From Oscillospiraceae bacterium (GTDB taxonomy: Bacteria > Bacillota > Clostridia > Oscillospirales > Oscillospiraceae), in assembly GCA_902778115.1 (NCBI GenBank), contig CACYWG010000003.1, positions 105,246 to 169,245 on the forward strand: a stretch of 64,000 nt of DNA, written 5' to 3'. Position 1 is the first letter of the stretch. Every line of letters starts with the position of its first letter. Below the pieces are notes generated by a model. It saw only the letters and a program-made list of their open reading frames with translations. It had not been told where the DNA came from and searched no databases. Below are positions 27,673 to 35,324 of the stretch, piece by piece. A program made the translations under genes and the position numbers.

Positions 27673-28569
27673 ATGGAACTGAGCAGAAAACAGTTTGACG
27701 TACTGGAGGCGTTCGCCACCGCGAAGGATAGCCTTACCCAGCGGCAGCTGGAAGAGATCACCGGGCACAGCCTCGGCACGATCAACCGCGTTGTGAAGGA
27801 GCTGACCGAGCTCGGGTATGTGGTGGACGGCAACATCACGAACAGCGGCGTGAACGCCCTGGAACCGTACCGCGCCAAGCGGGCCATCTTTATCGCCGCC
27901 GGATTCGGCACCCGGCTTGTACCCATTACCTTTAATACGCCCAAGCCGCTCGTTCGCGTTCACGGCGTTCGGATCATCGACCGGCTGATCGACGCCTGCC
28001 TTGAGGCCGGCATCAACGAGATCATCATCGTCCGCGGCTATCTGAGCGAGCTGTTCGATCAGCTCCTGTACAAATACCCGATGATCAAGTTTCTGGAAAA
28101 CCCCGTCTATAACGAAGCGAATAATATCAGCTCGGCCCTGGTGGCTCGCTATATGCTCTCCAATTCCTATGTTTTTGAGGCCGACCTGCTGATCAGCAAT
28201 CCGAAGATCATCAAAAAATACCACTATTCCTCGGATTTTCTCGCCATCAGGAAAGATCGCTCCGATGACTGGTGCTTCAAAGTAAAAGACGGTGTGATCG
28301 TTGAGGAAAAGGTCGGCGGCCAGGGCGACGATATCTGGCAGATGGTCGGGATCTCCTACTGGAACGACGCGGACGGCCACAAGCTCTCGCAGGATATCCA
28401 GGCAGTCTATCAGTCTCCCGGCGGAAAAGAGAGATACTGGGAGCAGGTTCCGCTGGTATACAAGAAAGAACACTATGCCGTGGAAGTCCGTGAATGCCGC
28501 GATGAAGACATCGTGGAGATCGACACCTTCAAAGAGCTGAAGGCGATTGACAAGACTTACGACGTCTGA
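27673..28569 (+). CDS. wHTH-LicC type nucleotidyltransferase (phosphocholine/aminoethylphosphonate cytidylyltransferase-like)
   Basis: 298 residues. A winged-helix domain (about 1-68, LTQRQLEEITGHSLGTINRVV) ends in ALEPYRAKRA, which leads straight into a sugar-nucleotidyltransferase fold. The NTP-binding signature is AAGFGTRLVPITFNTPKPLV (about 76-95), with EADLLISNP as a metal-binding region. This wHTH-linker-LicC start is known from Gram-positive proteins that go on into a choline-kinase domain, but here the protein stops after the transferase. LicC joins CTP and phosphocholine to CDP-choline for LicD. AGAGGAG lies 8 nt before the ATG. A paralogue with the same two domains forms the C-terminus of the ABC permease at 32336-34906. 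An APC permease gene follows 66 nt later. Confidence 0.85.
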   Translation: MELSRKQFDVLEAFATAKDSLTQRQLEEITGHSLGTINRVVKELTELGYVVDGNITNSGVNALEPYRAKRAIFIAAGFGTRLVPITFNTPKPLVRVHGVRIIDRLIDACLEAGINEIIIVRGYLSELFDQLLYKYPMIKFLENPVYNEANNISSALVARYMLSNSYVFEADLLISNPKIIKKYHYSSDFLAIRKDRSDDWCFKVKDGVIVEEKVGGQGDDIWQMVGISYWNDADGHKLSQDIQAVYQSPGGKERYWEQVPLVYKKEHYAVEVRECRDEDIVEIDTFKELKAIDKTYDV

Positions 28570-28635
28570 TCTGACCGGCGGGTCCGGATAGTATCATATC
28601 TACAAACAGAAAGGGAAATAACACGAGGTGGAAAA

Positions 28636-30117
28636 ATGAGCGACAAACAGAAAGAAAAGGCCAGCTCTTCGGCAAGCCTGCAGCGTTCCCTCTCCCCCAT
28701 GCACGTCTGGGCAATCGCCTTCGGCTGCGTGATCGGCTGGGGCAGCTTCATCAATCCCGGCAAGAAATTCCTGCCGACCTCCGGCGTTGCCGGAACGGCC
28801 ATCGCCATGGTGCTCGGCGCCCTGGTCATGATCATCATCGCCTTCAGCTATGCCTATATGGTCCCCAAGTATCCGAAGGCCGGCGGCGAATTCACCTTTA
28901 CCAAGATGTGCTTCGGCAAGACCATGGCCTTTATCTGCGGCTGGTTCCTGGTCGTGGCCTATCTGACCAATGTGCCGATGAACAGCACGGCGATCGGTCT
29001 GATCGTGGACGGTCTGGACGGCTCCGCGGATATCCTGAAGTTCGGCTTCCATTATTCGATCGCCGGATTTGATATCTACCTGGGCGAAATGCTGCTTGCC
29101 TCCGCGATCCTGCTTTTGTTCGGCTACCTGAACATCATCGGCGTAAAAAAGGCCGGCTTTGTGCAGACGGTGCTTTCCACGCTGCTGGTCGTCTGTGTTT
29201 TCACGCTCTTTGTCGCCGCGCTGGTGAGCAGCAAGGCCAAGGGCATCAACATGCAGCCCGTCTGGGGCTTTGATAAATCCGCGGCCATGGCCGCCGGCGC
29301 AACGACCGCCGGGATCGGCAAATACGCGCACGTCGGGACCCGCGGCGTCATGGGCGCCATCCTCGCCACCTTCGCCATCGCCCCCTGGGCTTATGTCGGT
29401 TTCGACGCGATCCCCCAGGCCGCGGAGGAATTCAACTTCAGCTTTAAGAAGGTCTCCTTCATCATGATGATCGCCATCGTGTTCGGCTGCTTCGTGTATG
29501 TGAGCAACAACACCGTGGCGGCTGCCGCCCTCGAAAACTGGCCGGATCGTGTGATGGCGGGCGAGTGGGTCGTGCTGGTTGCGGCGACCGAGCTGCTCGG
29601 CACCTTCGGCAAGATCCTGGTCGGTCTCGGCGTGAGCTGCGCGGTGCTCTCCGGTATCATGGGCTTCTATCTCGCTTCTTCCCGCCTGATGTACTCCATG
29701 AGCCGGGACGGTTATCTGCCCGAGTGGTTCGGCCGCGTCGATCCGAAGTACGGTACGCCGAAGAACGCCATGATCTTTTGCATCATCGTCAGCCTCTCCG
29801 GCCCGATCCTCGGGCGCGAAGCGCTCGGCTGGTTCGTGGACATGAGCGCCATCGGCGCCTCGATCGGCTATTTCTTCACCTCCGCCTCCACACTGGTGAC
29901 CGCCCGCCGCAACGGCGACGGAACGCCTTTCCTCAAGACCATGGCCATCGCCGGCGTTGTGTTCAGCGCGATCTTCATGATCCTCCAGCTGATCCCGATC
30001 CCCGGCCTGAACGGCGTTCACTTCGGGAAAGAAAGCTACATCATGCTGGTGATCTGGGTCCTGCTCGGCCTTGTTTTCTATATCAAGCAGAGAAGCTCTT
30101 TTTCGGCGGAAGAATAA
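28636..30117 (+). CDS. APC-superfamily amino acid/amine permease
   Basis: 493 residues with about twelve helices. Helix 1 has the APC substrate motif FGCVIGWGSFI (G-x-G type break). YPKAGGEFTFTK is the usual loop after helix 2, and APWAYVGFDAIPQAAEEF is the conserved helix-6 region with a family-typical GFD. The substrate would be an amino acid or a primary or quaternary amine; it cannot be read from sequence. Its place directly after a LicC-like gene parallels licB (choline uptake) in lic loci, although LicB belongs to another family. GAGGTGG lies 4-5 nt before the ATG, and a terminator follows. Confidence 0.88.
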   Translation: MSDKQKEKASSSASLQRSLSPMHVWAIAFGCVIGWGSFINPGKKFLPTSGVAGTAIAMVLGALVMIIIAFSYAYMVPKYPKAGGEFTFTKMCFGKTMAFICGWFLVVAYLTNVPMNSTAIGLIVDGLDGSADILKFGFHYSIAGFDIYLGEMLLASAILLLFGYLNIIGVKKAGFVQTVLSTLLVVCVFTLFVAALVSSKAKGINMQPVWGFDKSAAMAAGATTAGIGKYAHVGTRGVMGAILATFAIAPWAYVGFDAIPQAAEEFNFSFKKVSFIMMIAIVFGCFVYVSNNTVAAAALENWPDRVMAGEWVVLVAATELLGTFGKILVGLGVSCAVLSGIMGFYLASSRLMYSMSRDGYLPEWFGRVDPKYGTPKNAMIFCIIVSLSGPILGREALGWFVDMSAIGASIGYFFTSASTLVTARRNGDGTPFLKTMAIAGVVFSAIFMILQLIPIPGLNGVHFGKESYIMLVIWVLLGLVFYIKQRSSFSAEE

Positions 30118-30153
30118 ACAGTCTCATCCCTTGCGCAGCATCATATCGTTTCG

Positions 30154-30210
30154 ATGAACAAACCCGGGGGAGGCAGCAAAGCGCTGTTCTCTCCCGGGCT
30201 TGTTCATTTT
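30154..30210 (+). terminator. Terminator after the APC permease
   Basis: ATGAACAA pairs with TTGTTCAT, and an inner CCCGGG/CCCGGG stem extends it, followed by TTTT. The 30118-30419 gap otherwise holds the promoter at 30246-30274 and a 145-nt leader. Confidence 0.85.
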
Positions 30211-30245
30211 ATATCTATTTCCGGCCGGATTCGAACGAGCGGGGC

Positions 30246-30274
30246 TTGACAAGTCCGGGATCTCCCGCTATAAT
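30246..30274 (+). promoter_or_regulatory. Near-consensus promoter of the SBP-ATPase-permease/LicC operon
   Basis: A perfect TTGACA (30246-30251) and a perfect TATAAT (30269-30274) are separated by 17 bp. This is the strongest promoter in the window, so the ABC/nucleotidyltransferase unit is probably well expressed and separate from the upstream genes. Confidence 0.88.
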
Positions 30275-30419
30275 CATGTTCAGTTCCGGCACTTTTGATT
30301 TATTATTTGAACTATAATCGCTCGTGTGGAACAGATCCGCAGCTGATCGCGGTCAGGCGCCTGTCCGGGCGCCTCCGGTCCGATCCGCGCGAAAAGATGA
30401 TTGCGAAGGAGATATTCTG

Positions 30420-31454
30420 ATGAAAAAGTATTGGATCCCCATGCTGCTGGTGATTTGCTGCCTCGCTTCCCTGCTGGCCGGCTGCGGCAGCCAGAACCGT
30501 GCGGAGTCCCCGTCCGCGAAATCCGGCGACCGCGTCGTCATTTATACCGCGGCCGAGGACGAGCGCATCGCTTACCTGCAGGCAGAGCTGGACAAGAAAT
30601 TCCCCGACACAGAGATCGTCATCCAGTCCCTCGGCACCGGTCAGCTCCTCTCCAAGCTTCAGGCGGAGGGAGCGAACGGCGATTGCGACATCTTCTATGA
30701 TCTGGAGGTCGTCAACGCGGAGATCATTCTGAACGCCAGTCCCGATCTGTTTGTTGACCTGTCCGATTATGATTTCTCCGTGTATGATTCCTCTGTGACC
30801 GGCTATACGGACCGGCACCACAAATATGCCGTCAACGGCAAGACGGCCGGCGCTTTCCTGGTCAACGTCGGGATGCTGGAGGAAAAGGGGCTGCCCATTC
30901 CCGGCTCTTATGAGGACATGCTGAAGCCGGAATACGCCGGCCTCATCTCCATGCCCTCTCCGAAGAGCTCCGGCACCGGTTACAGCTACTACAACGGCAT
31001 GATCACCATGCTGGGCGAAGAGGCCGGCATGAAGTATTTTGAAGCGCTGAACCCCAACATCAAGGAGTACACCACCTCCGGCTCTGCGCCCGCAAAGGCT
31101 GCTGTCCGCGGGGACGTGGCCATTGCTTACGGTTTGCTCTGGCAGTGCGTGAATTACGCCAACGAGAACGAGGGCATGCGCGTTGTGGTTCCCGATCAGG
31201 GACTCGCCTTTGATCTCTTTACCATGGGCATGATCTCCGGCCACGAGACGAGGGGCAGCGTAAAGGCTGTGTTTGACTGCCTGTACTATGAACTGAACAA
31301 GCCTCAGTGCGCTCTGTTCAATCCGGATAAGATCTACGCCGATATGCCCGCTTCAGAGATCGCAAACTATCCGGCCAGCTATACCGAGATCACCATGAAG
31401 GGTCTGTTTGATTTCCAGTACAAGCAGGATCTGCTTGATCGGTGGCCGTATTGA
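30420..31454 (+). CDS. ABC substrate-binding lipoprotein, Fe3+/phosphonate/sugar-phosphate (AfuA/PhnS) type
   Basis: About 344 residues. The lipoprotein signal ends LLAGC (Cys about 23), so it is anchored outside the cell. The body follows the family of type-II binding proteins that includes AfuA, PhnS and PotD: VVIYTAAEDERIAYL, then GDCDIFYDLE, then a hinge and YAVNGKTAGAFLVN. Characterised relatives bind iron, hexose phosphates, 2-aminoethylphosphonate or polyamines. The ATPase and the permease fused to a LicC-type enzyme are encoded next, so a phosphorylated or phosphonate amine is the most sensible ligand; this is inference. AAGGAG lies 8 nt before the ATG. A strong promoter stands 145 nt upstream. 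Confidence 0.85.
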   Translation: MKKYWIPMLLVICCLASLLAGCGSQNRAESPSAKSGDRVVIYTAAEDERIAYLQAELDKKFPDTEIVIQSLGTGQLLSKLQAEGANGDCDIFYDLEVVNAEIILNASPDLFVDLSDYDFSVYDSSVTGYTDRHHKYAVNGKTAGAFLVNVGMLEEKGLPIPGSYEDMLKPEYAGLISMPSPKSSGTGYSYYNGMITMLGEEAGMKYFEALNPNIKEYTTSGSAPAKAAVRGDVAIAYGLLWQCVNYANENEGMRVVVPDQGLAFDLFTMGMISGHETRGSVKAVFDCLYYELNKPQCALFNPDKIYADMPASEIANYPASYTEITMKGLFDFQYKQDLLDRWPY

Positions 31455-31556
31455 TCACTGCAGGCCAGGGAAAAGGAGAGCTGAAGGGCTCTCCCTTTTT
31501 CCTGTTCATTCGAAGCATCCGGTCCCTTTGATCCGATAACTGCGGAGGTGCATTTT

Positions 31557-32339
31557 ATGGCAGAAGAAAAGTCGGCGGAGATCATCCGCTGTGAGCATAT
31601 CAACAAGAAATTCAAGTCAAAAACTGTTTTGGAGGACATTTCCTTTACCGTCAATCGCGGAGAGTTCCTTTCCCTGCTCGGTCCCTCCGGCTGCGGAAAG
31701 ACCACGATCCTGCGTATGCTGATCGGTATCGAAAAGCCGAGTTCCGGACGGATCATCAAGGACGGCGCGGATATCACCGACACGGCGCCGAAGGATCGGA
31801 ATATCGGGATCGTTTTCCAGAACTATTCCCTGTTTCCCAACATGGACGTCTATCACAACATCTCCTATGCGCTTTCGAGCCGGAAGCTGAGCAGGGAAGA
31901 CATAGACCGGAAAGTCAAGGAGATCGTTGAAACCGTCGGTCTGGAGGAGCACATTTACAAGAAGCCGAAGCAGCTCTCCGGCGGTCAGCAGCAGCGCGTC
32001 GCCATTGCGCGTACTCTCGTTCTGAATCCCGACATCATTCTTTTTGACGAACCCATGTCCGCCCTGGACGCGGACATCAAGGTAGTCCTCCGGGCGCAGC
32101 TCAAGGAGATCCAGAAAAAGCTCCGGATTACGATAATCTATGTGACGCACGATCAGGAAGAGGCTTTTGCCCTGTCTGACCGTATCATGGTTTTAAACGA
32201 CCTCCGGATCGCGCAGCTGGACACGCCCTACGAGCTTTACCATCACCCGGCCGATCCCTTCGTCAAGCGTTTTATCGTCGACCACCTGAACATGAAAGTG
32301 AAGTCTATCGAAGATTGCATCAAAGAGGTTCATCCATGA
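31557..32339 (+). CDS. ABC transporter ATPase of the phosphonate/polyamine/iron class
   Basis: 260 residues. Walker A is GPSGCGKTT (near 38), the Q-loop is IGIVFQNYSLFPNM, the signature is LSGGQQQR, Walker B is IILFDEPMSALD, and the switch His is in YVTHDQEEAF. It lacks the C-terminal TOBE domain found in PotA or FbpC, being some 90-100 residues shorter. It powers the transporter whose membrane part is the next protein. GGAGGTG lies 6 nt before the ATG. Its TGA overlaps the next ATG (ATGA), so ATPase and permease are made together. Confidence 0.92.
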   Translation: MAEEKSAEIIRCEHINKKFKSKTVLEDISFTVNRGEFLSLLGPSGCGKTTILRMLIGIEKPSSGRIIKDGADITDTAPKDRNIGIVFQNYSLFPNMDVYHNISYALSSRKLSREDIDRKVKEIVETVGLEEHIYKKPKQLSGGQQQRVAIARTLVLNPDIILFDEPMSALDADIKVVLRAQLKEIQKKLRITIIYVTHDQEEAFALSDRIMVLNDLRIAQLDTPYELYHHPADPFVKRFIVDHLNMKVKSIEDCIKEVHP

Positions 32340-34906
32340 AGAAAACGATGCTTCAAGCCGGACGGATCCTGAGGCACGAGTATCTGCGTCTGATCTCGGT
32401 CGGATGTATTCTCCTCTTTGCCGTTCTGCCGCTTCTGACGCTGGCCTTCCATGTCACGGGAAGCGACCTGCAGTACATCCTGAAAGACAGGAACTTTGCG
32501 GAAGCCATCAGGAACTCCCTGCTTTACACCACGGCCTCCGCCGTGATCACGACGGTACTGGCGCTTGTTTCCGCGTATCTTCTCAATACCGCAAATCTGA
32601 AGCGGAAGAACGCTTTTGTTGTTCTGCTCACCCTCGGCATGCTGGTCCCCACGATCTCTGTCGGTCTTGGCCTGCGGATCCTGTTCGGAACGAACGGCTT
32701 TCTTGATCTGCTGTTTGGATGGGAGATTGAAGTCCGCGGCTTTCCCGGATTGATCATGGGCTCCGTCATGACCTCGTTCCCGGCTACCTTTCTGATCCTG
32801 TATGACGCACTGCATTATGAGGACAAAGGTCCCTATGACGCGGCGAGCATCATGGGGATCAGCCGGATCAGTACGTTTTTCAGGCTGACGGTCCCATATC
32901 TGCGAATTGCGCTGATTTCGGCGTTCTTTGCCTGTTTTACCCTGATCTTCTCCGACTACGGAATGCCGATGGAGATCGCCGGCAAGGTAAAAACCCTGCC
33001 GATGTACCTCTACGACCAGTTCATGTCCTCGTTCCAGTACGGACGCGGGAGCATTGCCGGCTTCGTCCTGCTGATCCCGGCCGTCGTCTCTTTCGTTTTT
33101 GATGTGGTCTTCCGGGATCAGAGCGTCAGCGAGAAGCAGAAGCGCCTGATCGATGCGCAACGCGGTTTCAGCAGGATAGCGGCGGCGCTGATCGTCGTCC
33201 TCTGCGTGCTGCTGTTTCTGCCGCAGCTAGCCTTTATCAGCCTTTCCTTTACCAAATCATTCCCCAACGATCTGAGCTTTTCCCTGGAACATATCGCCAA
33301 CATTTTTTCCAATACCCACGGCGTCGGCCTGACCGCCTACATCCGCAATTCCCTGCTGCTGGCGGTGCTGACGGCGGTCATCGGAACCTGTTTTGCCTAT
33401 CTGCTCGGCTACCTGTCCGTCAGAAAGACCGGCCGTCTGGGAAAAGCCATCGATCTTCTGGCACTTTCAACGATCGCCATTCCCGGCCTTGTTCTCGGCA
33501 TCGGCTACATTTTTTTATTCAAAAGCACAAACGGCCGCTTTTACGGCACGGTCCTGATCCTGATCGTCGTCAACGTCTTCCACTTTCTGGGCTCGCCTTA
33601 TCTGCTTGCCAAGAACTGTCTGAACAAGATCAACAGCGAATACGAGGTCATTGGCGAGACGCTGGGGATCTCCAGGGGAAAGATCGTCGCCCACGTGCTG
33701 ATCCCGAGCTCCGTATCCACGCTGGTGGAAATGTTCTCGTATTTCTTCCTGAACAGCATGATCACGATCTCCGCGGTCGCCTTTCTCTGCACTTACGATA
33801 ATCAGCCGCTGTCCATTCTCATCACCACCTACGAGAAAAACAGCAACTATGAGATGCAGAGCGTGATCTCTCTCATCATCCTTTTCCTGAACGTCCTGGC
33901 GAGGTCGGTGTTTTTCGCCGTAACCTCTGTGCTTGACCGGAAGCAGAGCAAAGAGGTGGAGGGCGGGATCGGCCTTTCCCGCTACGAATTTGACTTCCTG
34001 GCTTATCTGGAGAAAAACGGGAAGGGGATCTACAGCCAGAGAAAACTGGCCGACGATCTGACGATCACCCTCAGCAACGCGGCCCGGCTGCTTCATGAGC
34101 TCGCCGACCGGGATTTCATCAATCTTTTTGCCGACGGCAGCATGGAGATCAGCGAAAAGGGCCTGCACGCTCTCGAGCCGTACAAGGTCCGCAAGGCGAT
34201 CATCCTCGCCGCCGGATTTGGCCAAAGGCTCGCGCCGGTCACGCTGGACACGCCAAAACCGCTGGTGAAGGTCAACGGTGTCCGCATCCTCGACACGCTG
34301 CTGGACGCCCTCTATGCCAAAGAGATCAAAAACATAACCATCGTCCGCGGATATCGGAAGGAGCAGTTCGACCAGCTTCTGGAAAAGTATCCGACGATCC
34401 AGTTCATCGACAATCCGGAGTTCAACCTGGCCAACAATATCAGCTCCGCCGTCTGTGCCATCGACCGGATCGACCGCTGCTATATCTGCGAGGCGGATCT
34501 GTATATCACCAATCCGGATATTATCAACAAGTACGAATACTGCTCGAACTATCTCGGCGCCAAGGTCGCGGAAACCGACGACTGGTGCTTCAAAAAGCAC
34601 CAGGGCTACGCCAGCGACTATCAGATGGGCGGCACAGACTGCTACCAGGCCTTCGGTATTTCCTATTGGGACGGAGAAGACTCTGAAAAGCTGAAAGCAG
34701 ATCTTCGAAAAGTCTACGCCAGCAGAGGCGGCAAAGAAAACCTCTGGGAGCAGGTCCCTCTGAAAATCGCCAGGAAAAACTACAAGCTGGAGATCCGCAA
34801 ATGCCACAAATCAGATATCATCGAGATCGACAATTTTATTGAGCTGATCGCCGCCGATCCCAGCTACGCAAGCTATCCCGGTTATGAAGAATACAGCGGA
34901 AAATAG
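32336..34906 (+). CDS. Fusion: two-module ABC permease + wHTH + LicC-type nucleotidyltransferase
   Basis: About 856 residues in one open frame. Residues 1-537 are a double binding-protein-dependent permease of about twelve helices. It has two EAA-type coupling motifs: ASIMGISRISTFFRLTVPYL (about 178-197) and IGETLGISRGKIVAHVLIP (about 438-456). After a short linker, residues 545-615 are a winged helix. From about 618 a nucleotidyltransferase follows with ALEPYKVRKAIILAAGFGQR and TPKPLVKVNG. The last 312 residues align end to end with the free protein at 27673-28569, where the start Met corresponds to Ile545 here (ATC, 33968-33970). A single chain could move a phospho- or phosphonate-amine inward and join it to CMP at the membrane. 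No kinase is present. AGAGG lies 8 nt before the ATG. Confidence 0.88.
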   Translation: MKKTMLQAGRILRHEYLRLISVGCILLFAVLPLLTLAFHVTGSDLQYILKDRNFAEAIRNSLLYTTASAVITTVLALVSAYLLNTANLKRKNAFVVLLTLGMLVPTISVGLGLRILFGTNGFLDLLFGWEIEVRGFPGLIMGSVMTSFPATFLILYDALHYEDKGPYDAASIMGISRISTFFRLTVPYLRIALISAFFACFTLIFSDYGMPMEIAGKVKTLPMYLYDQFMSSFQYGRGSIAGFVLLIPAVVSFVFDVVFRDQSVSEKQKRLIDAQRGFSRIAAALIVVLCVLLFLPQLAFISLSFTKSFPNDLSFSLEHIANIFSNTHGVGLTAYIRNSLLLAVLTAVIGTCFAYLLGYLSVRKTGRLGKAIDLLALSTIAIPGLVLGIGYIFLFKSTNGRFYGTVLILIVVNVFHFLGSPYLLAKNCLNKINSEYEVIGETLGISRGKIVAHVLIPSSVSTLVEMFSYFFLNSMITISAVAFLCTYDNQPLSILITTYEKNSNYEMQSVISLIILFLNVLARSVFFAVTSVLDRKQSKEVEGGIGLSRYEFDFLAYLEKNGKGIYSQRKLADDLTITLSNAARLLHELADRDFINLFADGSMEISEKGLHALEPYKVRKAIILAAGFGQRLAPVTLDTPKPLVKVNGVRILDTLLDALYAKEIKNITIVRGYRKEQFDQLLEKYPTIQFIDNPEFNLANNISSAVCAIDRIDRCYICEADLYITNPDIINKYEYCSNYLGAKVAETDDWCFKKHQGYASDYQMGGTDCYQAFGISYWDGEDSEKLKADLRKVYASRGGKENLWEQVPLKIARKNYKLEIRKCHKSDIIEIDNFIELIAADPSYASYPGYEEYSGK

Positions 34907-34924
34907 CAAGCCAAACCGCAGGCA

Positions 34925-34957
34925 GGAGCGGCGGGACGAAAGTCCCGCCGCTCTTTT
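34925..34957 (+). terminator. Terminator after the fusion gene
   Basis: GAGCGGCGGGAC pairs perfectly with GTCCCGCCGCTC around a GAAA tetraloop, followed by TTTTT. Confidence 0.95.
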
Positions 34958-34971
34958 TCGCGTCAAAAACT

Positions 34972-35001
34972 GTTGGCTTTTTCATTGATTTCAATTATAA
35001 T
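34972..35001 (+). promoter_or_regulatory. Promoter for the 35036 and 35325 genes
   Basis: TTGGCT (34972-34977) and TATAAT (34996-35001), 18 bp apart; the ATG at 35036 is 35 nt on. Confidence 0.55.
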
Positions 35002-35035
35002 AGACATTATCTATTGAGCGAAATGGGGCATCGAC

Positions 35036-35314
35036 ATGAGCATTGCACTCGCCGTTCTCGCCGGTCTCGTCTGGGGCGCGCTGGCGGCGCTGCTGGGCGG
35101 CGTCATCACGCGGCGTTCGCTGGCGAAAAACAGCACCTCCGCCGTGCTGATCGGCAATCTTCTGCGCACGCTGACGGATCTGGCGGCGCTGGGCATCGTC
35201 TTCCTGCTGCGGAAGCTCCTGCCCTTCGACTATACCTGGATGCTGATCGCCACGGCTGTGGCGCTGTCCATCGGCACCATCGTCATCAGCTACCGCATCG
35301 CAGGCAAAAAGTGA
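35036..35314 (+). CDS. Small membrane protein, possibly ATP-synthase-protein-I-like
   Basis: 92 residues with three helices (about 3-24, 38-57 and 66-86) and a basic end. Size and spacing resemble AtpI-like small membrane proteins, but the match is loose and no ATP synthase genes are nearby. GGGG lies 7 nt before the ATG. It stands 10 nt ahead of the spermidine-synthase-like gene and probably shares its mRNA. Function is unknown. Confidence 0.6.
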   Translation: MSIALAVLAGLVWGALAALLGGVITRRSLAKNSTSAVLIGNLLRTLTDLAALGIVFLLRKLLPFDYTWMLIATAVALSIGTIVISYRIAGKK

Positions 35315-35324
35315 GGCTTTTCCC

